DNA from: Eurosta solidaginis
Lineage: Eukaryota > Arthropoda > Insecta > Diptera > Tephritidae
Direction of reading: 5' to 3'
DNA: 64,000 nt
Assembly (NCBI RefSeq): GCF_040869045.1
Contig: NC_090321.1
Span: 91,866,603 to 91,930,602 of the forward strand
Shown here: positions 44,263-53,536 of the stretch, piece by piece
Position numbering within the stretch: the first letter of the stretch is position 1
How the letters are laid out: each line of letters opens with the position of its first letter
The notes under the pieces: model-generated
What the model was told of the DNA's origin: nothing
Databases searched by the model: none
The model's input: the letters and a program-made list of their open reading frames with translations, nothing else
Translations under genes and position numbers: made by a program

Positions 44263-44286
44263 GTGGTTGAGTCAGTGACCAGTCGA
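44263..44286 (-). repeat. Right terminal inverted repeat of DDE transposon
   Basis: The inverse of 38530-38553. Gag reading resumes immediately after it at TATATGGCATCTCAG (44287). Confidence 0.85.
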
Positions 44287-44869
44287 TATATGGCATCTCA
44301 GTTGGAAGCGCAAGAGGCACGTATATCTGAAATGTCGGCAGAAATTTTGGAACAGGTATCATCAAAACTGGAAGCGCAGGATGCAAAAATGGCTAATTTT
44401 CAGGCAGAAGTAGATGATGTAAAAGGTCGAGCAATTACAACTAAATCGCCCAGCTGTTTCAGCAAGCAATCCAAAGGTAAAAACACCATCCTTTGACGGT
44501 TCTGTTCCTTTCCAGGTCTTTAAGCTACAGTTTGAGAAGACCGCGGCAGTGAACAACTGGAATGCTGAAGATAAAGTTGCTGCACTCTTCGTAGCATTGA
44601 AAGGACCAGCTGCCGAAATCTTACAGACTATTCCAGAGTACAAACGGAACAGCTATGAAGCACTGATGGCCGCTGTCGAAAGACGTTATGGAAGCGAGCA
44701 TAGAAAAAAGGTATTCCAAATTGAGTTGCAAAACCGCCACCAAAGAGCGAATGAGACTTTGCAGGAGTTTGCCTCGGATGTTGAAAGGTTGGCACATTTG
44801 GCAAATGCGGACGCACCCGTGGAATACACAGAAAGGGTAAAGATTCAGAGCTTTATAAATGGCATATGA
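44287..44869 (+). pseudogene. Gag middle part (gypsy copy 2)
   Basis: Coiled coil continues (YMASQLEAQEARISEM), then a one-base shift near 44432 moves the frame into the capsid region: FQVFKLQFEKTAAVN, DKVAALFVALKGPAAEIL, RYGSEHRKKVFQI and LQEFASDVERLAHLANADAP. It ends at TGA 44867-44869, after which the same frame runs on as the 451-codon ORF. So gag has one frameshift, one nonsense codon and one transposon insertion. Confidence 0.82.
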
Positions 44870-44872
44870 GAT

Positions 44873-46228
44873 GTGGAAACGAAGCGGGCTACATATGCGA
44901 ACCCAAAACTAACATTTGCTGAAACGGTATCGCATGCTCTGATTCAGGAAACAGCGTCGATTCTGTGTAAGCCAGTTTTCAAAGCACGCCGTGTGGAAGT
45001 AGAAAGGACAGAGTGGGTAGAAAAAATTTTGGAAGCACTGAAGGGATCTCAACAGAAGAATGCCAGAGTTATTAAATGTTTCAAGTGCGGCAACCCAGGT
45101 CACATTGCACGTCATTGCGATCTTGGTCCTAAGAGTTCCAACGATGTGGGTGGCCGTAAACGCAAAGCTGGCGGAAATGAGAAAGAGCTTGTCGGATGTA
45201 AAGAACGAAAACTTGCCCCGGCTATTGAATGTCCTGTGATATCTGTGTCGCAGATTGGAAGGAAATCAAGGAGTCTTACCATCAGAGGGAATTTGGATGG
45301 TAAAGAGCGTGTACTGACTGTAGATACGGGGGCATCTCATTCCTTGATTCGATCTGATTTGGTCAACAGGAGAGTAAAGTCATTACCTGGAGCAAGGTTG
45401 CGTACGGTCACAGGCGAGTATAATCAAGTCCAAGGCGAAGTGGTATGTGAGGTATTAATTGGAAAATTCATGGTTCTACACAAATTCGTTGTGGCGGAGA
45501 TCGTTGATGAAGTCATATTGGGAGTGGACTTCTTGGTTGGCCATGACATCAGGATCGATATGCGGAGAAAAATTATGCGCTATAAGAACCAAAACATACC
45601 ACTTAACTTTAGTTTGGAAAAAGGGTTCAGCAGTAATCGGGTACTGGTGGAAAAGACGCGACAAAGACCACGGAAGTCAAGGGCAAAGATTGGTAGATCG
45701 AATGGGCCAAATAAATCAAAATTAAAAGTACCTGCGAGAGAAACACTGGCATTGACAAAACCTAAAAGACGCAGGAAAACGAAGCAACGAATTTCCGAGA
45801 AAGAATGCGAGGGTAATTTCAAGCCAGAGGGCACTACTCTGGGGAAACGTTGGAACGACACTGATTATGCAAAGCAAATCCGTCCAGCGCAAGCTCTACG
45901 AAGTAGTTCATCGGCCAAACAACAGAGTGTGAAGGATCGAACCAGGGTATTGAGTAGTACGATGAAACACAGGTACCATGAGAACAATAATTCGAAAGGT
46001 TTCTTGGAGGGAGATTTGGTACTGTTATACAACCCTCACCGGCGGAAAGGTGTTCCATCCCAATTTCGGTGCAATTGGGAAGGCCCGTACAAGGTTGTGA
46101 AGAAGATCAGTGATACCATCTACCACATACAAAGCATTGAGAAACCACGGAGTAGAAGAGTGGTACATTTGGCGATGCTAGCAGCGTTTAGATCGAGAGA
46201 TTTGTCTGATCGGGACGATCAGACTTAG
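44873..46228 (+). CDS. Gag zinc knuckle-protease-integrase tail fusion
   Basis: An open 451-codon frame. Zinc knuckle CFKCGNPGHIARHC at residues 69-82; aspartic protease VDTGASHSLIRSDL at 150-163; protease C-terminal ILGVDFLVG at about 215-223; a very basic linker (about 261-345, with KPKRRRKTKQR); then the integrase C-terminal GPY/F domain: FLEGDLVLLYNPHRRKG at 377-393 and NWEGPYKVVKKI at 401-412. RT, RNase H and the integrase zinc and catalytic domains, present in copy 1, are missing, but the frame stayed open across the joint. It resembles a Gag-only nonautonomous retrotransposon that would need the polymerase of a relative. It is in frame with gag, so it would be made as Gag's continuation but for the TGA at 44867. 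The listed start is not a true start. Confidence 0.75.
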   Translation: METKRATYANPKLTFAETVSHALIQETASILCKPVFKARRVEVERTEWVEKILEALKGSQQKNARVIKCFKCGNPGHIARHCDLGPKSSNDVGGRKRKAGGNEKELVGCKERKLAPAIECPVISVSQIGRKSRSLTIRGNLDGKERVLTVDTGASHSLIRSDLVNRRVKSLPGARLRTVTGEYNQVQGEVVCEVLIGKFMVLHKFVVAEIVDEVILGVDFLVGHDIRIDMRRKIMRYKNQNIPLNFSLEKGFSSNRVLVEKTRQRPRKSRAKIGRSNGPNKSKLKVPARETLALTKPKRRRKTKQRISEKECEGNFKPEGTTLGKRWNDTDYAKQIRPAQALRSSSSAKQQSVKDRTRVLSSTMKHRYHENNNSKGFLEGDLVLLYNPHRRKGVPSQFRCNWEGPYKVVKKISDTIYHIQSIEKPRSRRVVHLAMLAAFRSRDLSDRDDQT

Positions 46229-46239
46229 GTGGAGGGCAG

Positions 46240-46857
46240 TGTTACGAATATTAGCAAAACTAAGGGTTGATGCTATCGTCTCTAAGGCGATGCTAAGCAG
46301 TGACGTGAATGCACATCAATAATTCAATCATCATGTATCTACATAAACGAAACAATAACTGCTTCTACATATATGTACCATGTACGTATACGAGCAGCGG
46401 AGAGTCAATGCACAAAAACATGCATATATCTGAGATACTCCTATAAGTATGCAATGAGAAAAACTATAAAATTGTGCAATTGTAGTTACAGCTGAGAAGT
46501 TTGAGAGCTACTGGACTAGTAGATTCTGGAAGCGTCTAGAAGATGCGAAGGTTGAAATCAAAGAGTATAAAAGGCGACAATTGTAGAGGCGCTGGAATTC
46601 AGTTTGAATTGAGTTGTCAAGCAGTTACGACTAAGACGATATCTAGCTAGCAATAGCAGTAATATTTTGAAAGTCAGTTTCATTTAAGCTATCAGTTTGG
46701 TTATTAAGCTATTCGTTGCACAGTTTGAGTGTTATTGTGAATTATTTTAATAAAGGCCATTTTTCCAATATTCAATATTGGAGTTATTTATTCAACAGTT
46801 TAGCGAAACGAACCTAGCAAAAGGGCAAATAAGAGGATTTGCAGCAAATTCGTTACA
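46240..46857 (+). repeat. 3' LTR of gypsy copy 2
   Basis: 618 bp. It differs from the 5' LTR by substitutions, a rewritten stretch after CAAAACTAAGG, and about 9 extra bases (AAAGGGCAA region) near the end, so insertion is not recent. TATAAAAGG is at 46566-46574 and AATAAA at 46749-46754. GGTGGAGGGCAG just upstream is the polypurine tract. Confidence 0.9.
46566..46574 (+). promoter_or_regulatory. TATA box in gypsy LTR
   Basis: TATAAAAGG lies in the 3' LTR of gypsy copy 2. The equivalent minus-strand sites in copy 1 are 31097-31105 and 36562-36570. The equivalent in the 5' LTR of copy 2 is changed to TACAAAAGG (37757-37765). Conservation across four LTRs supports a core promoter role. Confidence 0.6.
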
Positions 46858-47828
46858 ATATATTGTTGTCTGAAAAGATCATTGAGATCGGTGATATATA
46901 TAGTATATATCTCATACAACCGATTGTTCAGGTAAGAAACTTTGCGCAATTTCTTCCCCATTTTAACAGCCAGAAGCTTCAAATTTCACCAGATGCTTAC
47001 GTGTATAGCATATATTGTTGTCTGAAAAAATCATAGAGATCGGTGGTACATATATATTATATACCCCATATAAACTGTATTTTTTGCCCTTTTTTTACGG
47101 CTAGAAGCTTCAAAATTCATCAAATAGTTACGTTTACGTCATATATTGTTGAAATACGTGATTCGTAGTCATAGTTTTTACACGCAGACCACAAAAAACC
47201 TGAAACTATGCATCCTCACACAAAGTACCTACCTATTTTTGTACCTTTCATGAAAATGAAATCGTATATTAATTTCGCCACGAAACCCAAAATTGCAAGT
47301 CCTTAAAGGAAAATAGATAGACCCACCATTAAGTATACCGAAATAATCAGGATGAGTTGATTTAGCCATGTCCGTCTGTCTGTGTGTATGTAAACCAGGC
47401 CCTCAATTTTTGAGATATCTTGATAAAATTTGGTGAGCGGGTGTATTTGGGTGTCCGATAAGACATTTGTCTGAACCGGCCGGATCGGACCACTATAGCA
47501 TATATCCTCCATACAACCGATTTTTTAGAAAAAGAGGATTTTTTTCATATCTTTCTCAATTTAACAGATTGAAGCTTCAAACTTCACCATATACTTTCGT
47601 ATATTGCACATATTGTTGCCTGAAAAAATTGATGAGATCGGTTGTATATATAGTATATATCCCCCACAACCGATTGTTCAGATAAGAAACTTTTCGTAAT
47701 TACTGCCCCATTTTAAGAGCTAGAGGTTTCAAATTTCAACGAATGCTTACGTATATAGCATATATTATTGTCTGAAAAAATCATAAAGATCGGTGGTATA
47801 TATAGTATATATATGGTGGTATATATAT
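46858..47828 (+). mobile_element. DINE-1-like element, partial dimer
   Basis: It starts with the right flank of gypsy copy 2 (ATATATTGTTGTCTG), continues through central repeats and the CATCCTCACACAAAGTACCT junction into a second 5' end GTACCTTTCATGAA (47241-47254), the CCGTCTGTCTG-type block and more TA-rich repeats. It is cut at about 47828 by the 3' tail of the Jockey-like LINE. There is no 3' end. Confidence 0.75.
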
Positions 47829-48086
47829 TATTATTATTATTTTATTTATAGTAGAAATCAAAGTTTTTACAATAAAACTTATTGCTATGACTACATAGGT
47901 CTAAAGAATATGGCGCCACCTTAATTCTAGATTGATCTTATATATATTTTAGAAAAACTTGGTAGTAATAAAAGTAATAGGTATGTAAGGAAAAACTACT
48001 AACAAAAAACCTTCAATAGAAATTAGTAACATTCAAATTGATAACATTTTTCGCATATTCATATATTTCTTGTGTAATGATTCTTG

Positions 48087-50563
48087 TTATACTAGATTTA
48101 GTATTAATTTGTTGTCAGAGATACTGCATAGTAACTTAAATTTCTCACTAATTTTGGTTATACGGGTTGATATCATTTCTACCTTAGTTTCGTTATGCAA
48201 CTTTCTATTGGAGTAATCAAATGGCACATTCAACATCATCCTTAAGAGTTTATTTTGCATAATTTGCAGAGTTTTTATATGTGATTTCGCGCATGTACCC
48301 CAAACTGGGCATGCATATAGGACTATTGACTGAAAGATAACTTTGCTGATAATGATTTTGTTGTCTCTACTTAATTCGGATTTTCTGTTAATTAACGGAT
48401 ACATCATTTTTATTGCTGTACTAACTATATTTATTACTAATATAACGAACATGATCGCGAAAAATTAGCTTTTTATCAAGAACTATACCAAGGTATTTTA
48501 TTGTGTCGGACCAATTTATTTCCTGAGCATTGATGTTAAAATTAGTGCTTGGCAAAAGGCAAGGGCTTCTTTTTCTAGTGAAAAAGATTGCTTCAGTTTT
48601 GCTTGCATTCACTTGAATTTTCCACTTGTCAAAATAGTTCGCAACATGATTTAGAGCACTTTGTAACTTGTTCACAATGTCGTGAGCAACTACGTGCGAA
48701 TACGATATGCATAAATTATCAGCAAACATAGCGTATTGACAGCCTTCGGGCACAGAAATGTCAGCTACATAAAGATTAAACAAGATCGGCCCTATTACTG
48801 ATCCCTGAGGAACGCCAGCAGTAACTTCTTTTACATATGTCTGAAAATTGGCTATTTACCGACACGCAAAAGTGACGATGACTTAGAAAGCTTTGAATTG
48901 TTTTGATTAGTTGGTACGGGAAATTGAATTTTATAAGCTTTGCGAGCAAGCCATTATGCCAGACGGAATCAAAAGCTTTTTCCACATCTAGAAAGACAAA
49001 TCCTGTTTTAATATGATTGCAAATTCTTTTTATTTGATGCGTAGTGCTGTGGAATTTTTTAAATCCAAATTGTTCATCAGGTAAAACGTTATTTTCTTTT
49101 ATAAATTTATTCAACTTATCTTTTATGACTTGTTCGAAAATTTTACCTAGACTGCTAAGCAAGCTTTTTGGCCTGTAGTTTTCCACTCTATTTGGAGGCT
49201 TGCCTGGTTTAGGGAGCGGTGTTATTTTAGCTGTTGTCCATAAATCGGGGAAGTATTGTAGCTTTAAACATGAGTTGGTAATAAAAGTTATTAGGACCAT
49301 CCCAACTCTGGGAAGTTGTTCTAGCATTATTTTTTGATTTCGTCCAAACCAGCAGACTTTCGTAAATTTAATTGTTCAATTAAAAACTTGATGTCCTCGA
49401 TACTGACAAAATCTGTGGACGGAGTAGTAACGGGTTCTGAAGCCAGTCGCGACACTGAGGTGTTGACTGCTTCTTCATGGCTTTTAGTGCTTAGGTGCTC
49501 CGATGTTTTATAAATTTTTAAGAAGTTGTTGGCTAATGCTTCGGCCTTTTCTTGACTGAGGGTAATGGACGGTATATTGATCCTCGAGTGGTGGGACTGG
49601 AACGTGTTTTTTCCTTAAAGCCTTACAAATATTCCAAAAAGGACTACTTCTTGTGTCAAGTTCGCTCAGCTTTTTGTTCCAAGATTTATTTCTGTGATGA
49701 AAAATTGCACTCCTTATTATACAAGATTGTAGTATTGTCAACTCTAAAAAGTCAGATTTTTGCCTGTAACGACTCCATTGTCTTCGGAAATAGTTCCTTG
49801 TCTTTATTAAATTCAAAATGTGACTAGGTAACTGGATAAAGTTATTTACTGGGCGCTTCTTAGGTATTGAAACTTTAACAGCTTGTACTATCAGATTATT
49901 GAGAAAATCGATATATTTATTAATGTCACCTATATATGTCTACAATGTCGTCTAATTTGTATGACACAGATTTTAATGAATTTTTAAAATATCTTTTATA
50001 TGCAACCCAGTTTGCAGTTCTGTAATCCCATACGAAGTTGTCCAAATATGGATATTTTACGGAAAGAGTGAATTTTACTGGTAAATGATCTGAGCTAAGG
50101 GCGTAATGTACCTTGGGGTCAGAGATGAGGTTTGGTACATTAGATAATATTATGTCTATATACGATGAAGTGGACTTAGATGAAGATGGCAAGTATGTGG
50201 GATCGCTTGTGTGATGGAGGTTAATAGGGAAAAATGTTGTGAAGTCTTTCAGAATGTTACCCCAAGCATTTGCTCTTAAGTTTGCTGTTTAAGTCACCGC
50301 ATAAAATTACATATATTTTCTTTTGTGTTGAAAGGAGTTCTTAAATCTTGTTTGTAAAGTTTACGGAGATGATCTGTTGGTGTTCCTCCAGGAAAATATA
50401 CACTATATAACCTAATTTTTTTTAAATTATAGGCATTTAATTCAATTCCTACATTTTCAATAAGGTTAGTTTTTATGTTAGGGATTTCGTTAAAGCTTAC
50501 TGTGTTTTTAATAAGTATGGCTACGCCATCGTCTACAGAATCCGTTCTATCATTACGTACCAA
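48087..50563 (-). pseudogene. LINE ORF2: endonuclease and RT (Jockey-like)
   Basis: Read leftward: endonuclease pieces DDGVAILIKNTVSFNEIP (50294-50563) and ALSSDHLPVKFTL (49926-50192, the SDH motif), a linker (49508-49816), RT with ITPLPKPGKPP, ENYRPKSLLSSLGKIFEQVI, GFVFLDVEKAFDSVWHNGLL (48776-49327), then in another frame CQYAMFADNLCIS (48421-48783) and the C-terminal region (48087-48452). The catalytic box is FADN, with Asn in place of the second Asp. At least four frame breaks. Jockey-type order and the motif style support the clade call. Confidence 0.82.
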
Positions 50564-50837
50564 GAGTAGTTTGAGTGAAATAGCTTATTCGTGCTCTTGA
50601 GCTATTTTTCAGAAAGTAGACAAATATCAATGTCATTTTTGCAAAGGAAATCGAATAGTTCTAAATATTTGTTGCGGATACTTCTGCAGTTCCAAAATAT
50701 TATACTTAATTCAGAGACAGACGTTAATTGCATGAATACAAATATTTAACAGCTAGTTGAGTGATAACATTAAATTGATCACTCATACTTTTACATTGTT
50801 TTAGTTTATTAATTATATCTAGAGTCAATTGAGTTAT

Positions 50838-51511
50838 TTATTCGTATGTAAACAAGTCTGCTTCATTGTTTTGCTCTGCCTGACGAAGCGAGGTCCATTG
50901 TGGTTTTGTTGTTGTGCTAGTTGGTTGACTCAGAAGGCTTTGGCGTGAGCGTTCATTGGCGAGTACTGGAAATTGCTCTTCGCGCAACTGGAAGGCCGTA
51001 TGAGACCGTCCGTAAGTTTTTATTGTATTATGGGAATCGGTTTTTTTATTACTATTAATTTTCTCTTTAATATTAGTATATACTTCTCTGTGAGGGCAAT
51101 CAAGATTTGTAGACTTATAACTACCGTTGCAGTTGGCGCATCGAATTTTTTTCAGCGTTAGTGCAATCAACAGTTTTAAGTTTCTCGGCACAGTTCGAGC
51201 ATCTCGTTTTAATGAAATGCCCGCGTTCTCCATGTCCAAATATTTGGCAGTTACGACGCTGTATTAATTTGTTTTTGATTTTCCTCTGGAAGTCCCAGCG
51301 TACAATTGTTCTAAATAAAGCTTTAACATTTTGCCTAAGCTCATGGGCCGCACTGTACCGTTTTCGAAGTATACTATATAGATGATATCATCATAACTGT
51401 TGTTTATTTTCTTTGTCACTACCTTGACTTCACCAGCATCAACACTAGCAACAACATCATCACTGAAATCCAGCGAAGAACCAATCTTGCCAATAAATGC
51501 TACTTTGGACT
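50838..51511 (-). pseudogene. LINE ORF1 C-terminal half with zinc knuckles (Jockey-like)
   Basis: Upstream of ORF2 on the minus strand: GSSLDFSDDVVASVDAGEV and VYFENGTVRPMS in one frame, then after a shift IVRWDFQRKIKNKLIQRRNC with QIFGHGERGHF, then in a third frame RCANCNGSYKSTNLDC (about 51140-51080), the last knuckle, and a Ser/Gln-rich tail. Jockey ORF1 binds RNA with three such knuckles. At least two frameshifts. The N-terminal half is absent; a related N-terminal piece lies at 52816-53162 on the same strand, separated by other DNA. Confidence 0.75.
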
Positions 51512-52037
51512 AGGTAGGCAATTGAAAAGTAAAGTCCTCTCTCGGCGAACGAAAATCATACTCTACAAGTCACTTATCGTACCCGTCCTGCTATATGGGG
51601 CAGAAGCATGGACCATGACAACAGCAGATGAAGCGGCTTTGGGAGTGTTCGAGAGAAAAGTTCTTCGAAAGATTTATGGACCTCTACACGTTGGCGATGG
51701 CGAGTACCGAAGAAGATTTAATGATGAGCTGTACGAGCTATACGCAGACATCAACATAGTCCAGCTAATTAAAACGCAGCGGCTGCGCTGGCTAGGCCAT
51801 GTTATGCGAATGAAAGATGATGCTCCGGCCAAGAAAGTGTTTCTATCGGAACCCGCCTATGGAAGCAGAGGTAGAGGGCGGCCCCCACTCCGTTGGAAGG
51901 ACCAGGTGGAAAACGATTTAAACTCCCTTGGTGTGACCAATTGGCGCCGGTTGGCGGAGCGAAGGAGCGACTGGCGCGCCTTGTTGGACGGCCATAACCG
52001 TTTAGACGGTTAAGCGCCAATTAAGTAAGTAAGTAAG
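51512..52037 (+). mobile_element. RTE-like LINE 3' fragment
   Basis: A 5'-truncated piece: RT C-terminal coding (51522-52013), then AAGTAAGTAAGTAAGTA (about 52022-52037). The copy at 1-178 is its duplicate. It begins abruptly at the Jockey joint. Confidence 0.75.
51522..52013 (+). pseudogene. Reverse transcriptase C-terminal domain (RTE-like)
   Basis: 163 residues, open: TKIILYKSLIVPVLLYGAEA, ALGVFERKVLRKIYGPLHVG, RLRWLGHVMRM, GRGRPPLRWKDQVENDL and NWRRLAERRSDWRALLDGH. This is the post-palm region shared by RTE-like and similar LINE polymerases. The catalytic palm is absent, so it is only a remnant. The last residues run to TAA just before the tandem tail, so the true C-terminus is present. 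Confidence 0.8.
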
Positions 52038-52640
52038 TACTTTGACTTCTATGCATTTCAAGTTGAGTGAGATTAGCTCAGCTTTGACTTCATCAGCACT
52101 TTTGTTTTCTAAACTAGAGCCGGCCACACAAATACTAAAACAATTGCATAATTGTGTGTAAAAATTGAGTGACAACTCCCCACAGTGTGCTAAAAGAAAA
52201 TGTGGACTGTGAAGTTCGAAATTAAAAAGAACTCTGGTTATTTGATTTCAAGCTAATCCTAACAATATTTACTTATATTCATATAACTAAGAAGGCGGAG
52301 GTCGAGCTAGCCAGATAAAACTTTTTTATAAAAGAAGGTATGGTGTCTCTTCAATGCAAAATTTACTTAAGAAAATCACTTTTTCATTAAGAAAGAACTA
52401 TACAACAAAGTAAATGTAAAAATAGAAATATATATTTTCAAAACATAAAGTTATTCAGTAAAAAAAAATTTATAAAAATAAATAAAACTAAGTAGAACGT
52501 ATAAAAAGTTACTTATATTAAATTGTCAATATTTATTAATAATTAATTAATTATTATTAATTATTAATATTTAAATCGTCAATATTAATATGTATGTTCA
52601 AAGGAACTTAATAATACTAACTAAGACGTATTAAAATTCA
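52038..52640. other. AT-rich spacer (duplicate of 179-712), no gene
   Basis: Same content as 179-712, with small differences such as GAAGGCGGAGG against GAACTAGGAGG. It ends in sequence not present in copy 1. No gene is seen. Confidence 0.6.
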
Positions 52641-52815
52641 CTTTAACCTTGTAGCATGTTGGTTTTAATATGTGCCCAAAAAGTAGCATGGACTTTTCCT
52701 TTTGCATTCACTGTTGATTTTAGTGAGTGACAAGCGAAAGCAAACGTTCGTGATCGCACATCGTTAGTGTCTGTGTGAAAATACGAACTCAAATTGCACA
52801 ATGTGCAACTTTTGG

Positions 52816-53162
52816 CCGGCTCTGCTATAAAGCTTTGTAGTACGATTTTAACGCCAATAGTAATTTTTTTAATTAAAAAATTTTCAATTCCCTTTGTTTG
52901 CAATTTCTGCAACAAGGTTGCGGTATTGACAGCAAGAACTTTGATTGGTGGTAAATACACTTTTTCTGGTTTTTCAGGTTTATTACCTTCTACGTCGGCT
53001 ATATCTGACTCATCATCTGATAAGGCTTGTAGAGGTTTCCAAAAATTCGCGTTTTTTGTGCAATTGCTTTTACATTAGCCATTGCTTTTCTTAGTTTGGA
53101 TGAAGACACTTCACCTTCATCACTAAAATTAACGACGCGCTTCGGTATTTTTGTTGTTGGCA
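52816..53162 (-). pseudogene. LINE ORF1 N-terminal fragment, copy 2
   Basis: Duplicate of 713-1069, with a one-base deletion near 53072 that breaks the frame after MANRKSN-equivalent residues; the remaining open part is 52643-52960. Beyond 52816 the frame continues about 55 residues (KSCTLCNLSSYFHTD) without clear family similarity. It is non-functional. Confidence 0.5.
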
Positions 53163-53264
53163 CTGATTTACGATTTTATTATATATTAACACTTCGCAGA
53201 CGACAGATCTTGCTTAAGCGAAAGCACATAGCGAACTCGGTGGTATATATAATATATATATATA

Positions 53265-53449
53265 TGTTAGTAAAATTCCCAATTATAAGAATTGATTTAC
53301 ATCGACAACACTGACAAAATTGTAACACTTTTCTCTCTTCTATATTTCACCTTACATTTTATATGAGTTAGTTGCTGTTAATAAATCGTGCGATGCACAT
53401 CTAATGTTTGAGTGCGTGTTTAACTTTATTTCGTAGGTTTACCCCAACA
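53265..53449 (+). repeat. 5' LTR of copia element
   Basis: 185 bp, TGTTAGTAAAATTCCC...TTTACCCCAACA. It matches 57609-57793 at every base I compared. It contains AATAAA as a polyadenylation signal (equivalent to 57724-57729). Confidence 0.95.
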
Positions 53450-53450
53450 A

Positions 53451-53465
53451 TGGTTATGGGCCCAG
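53451..53465 (+). promoter_or_regulatory. Primer-binding site, tRNA-iMet anticodon region
   Basis: TGGTTATGGGCCCAG one base after the LTR is complementary to the anticodon stem-loop of insect initiator tRNA-Met (its CUGGGCCCAUAACC). Drosophila copia is known to prime from a cut tRNA-iMet in just this region, so the same half-molecule priming is expected here. Confidence 0.85.
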
Positions 53466-53536
53466 ACGAGATTCTGTTTCAATAAAAGCGTTTTAAAGTT
53501 ATTGACGCGGTAAATGTTTTTTGTAATACTACCGAA

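Larger units (their letters stand above)
38530..44286 (+). mobile_element. DDE-type DNA transposon inserted in gag
   Basis: Both ends carry 24-bp inverted repeats with two mismatches: TCGACTGGTTTCTGACTC.. at 38530-38553 and its inverse at 44263-44286. The ends read TCGA, itself a palindrome, so a 4-bp TCGA target duplication or a TIR end cannot be told apart. It encodes a degenerate, intron-containing transposase-like protein (39360-40968 and 43348-43840) and holds a LINE (41013-43335). Without the LINE it is about 3.4 kb. The superfamily is uncertain: CACTG lies 10 bp in from the right end, as in CMC elements, and the protein resembles TE-derived arthropod proteins with DGCxxQNRN and GHTQMExDSVH motifs. 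Confidence 0.75.
37434..46857 (+). mobile_element. Ty3/gypsy LTR retrotransposon, copy 2, polymerase-less and nested
   Basis: LTRs are at 37434-38040 and 46240-46857, with target duplication ATAT at 37430-37433 and 46858-46861. Removing the element restores the DINE repeat AGCATATATTGTTGTCTG. Gag is split by a DNA transposon (38530-44286). Without that insertion the element is about 3.7 kb: gag, protease, then directly the integrase C-terminal domain, with RT, RNase H and integrase core absent. It is the same family as copy 1 on the minus strand, and the two 5' LTRs lie head to head 535 bp apart. Confidence 0.9.
47829..51511 (-). mobile_element. Jockey-like LINE, decayed
   Basis: Minus-strand element with the 3' tail at the left (ATTATTATTATTATT on the plus strand, about 47828-47842), ORF2 at about 48087-50563 and the ORF1 C-terminal half at 50838-51511. 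The 5' part of ORF1 is missing. At 51511/51512 it abuts a different LINE fragment on the plus strand. The flanks (DINE on the left, LINE tail on the right) do not match and no target duplication is seen, so the right edge is probably a rearrangement joint. Confidence 0.8.
51865..53264 (+). repeat. Segmental duplication, copy 2, left part
   Basis: It matches 1-1175 in order and orientation. It contains about 230 bp (52580-52815) that copy 1 lacks. It continues, beyond the copia insertion, at 57794-58839, matching 1176-2225. Confidence 0.85.

Noticed and set aside
53451..53465. Possible tRNA gene remnant
   Set aside because: Only 15 bases, located directly behind an LTR; it is a primer-binding site.
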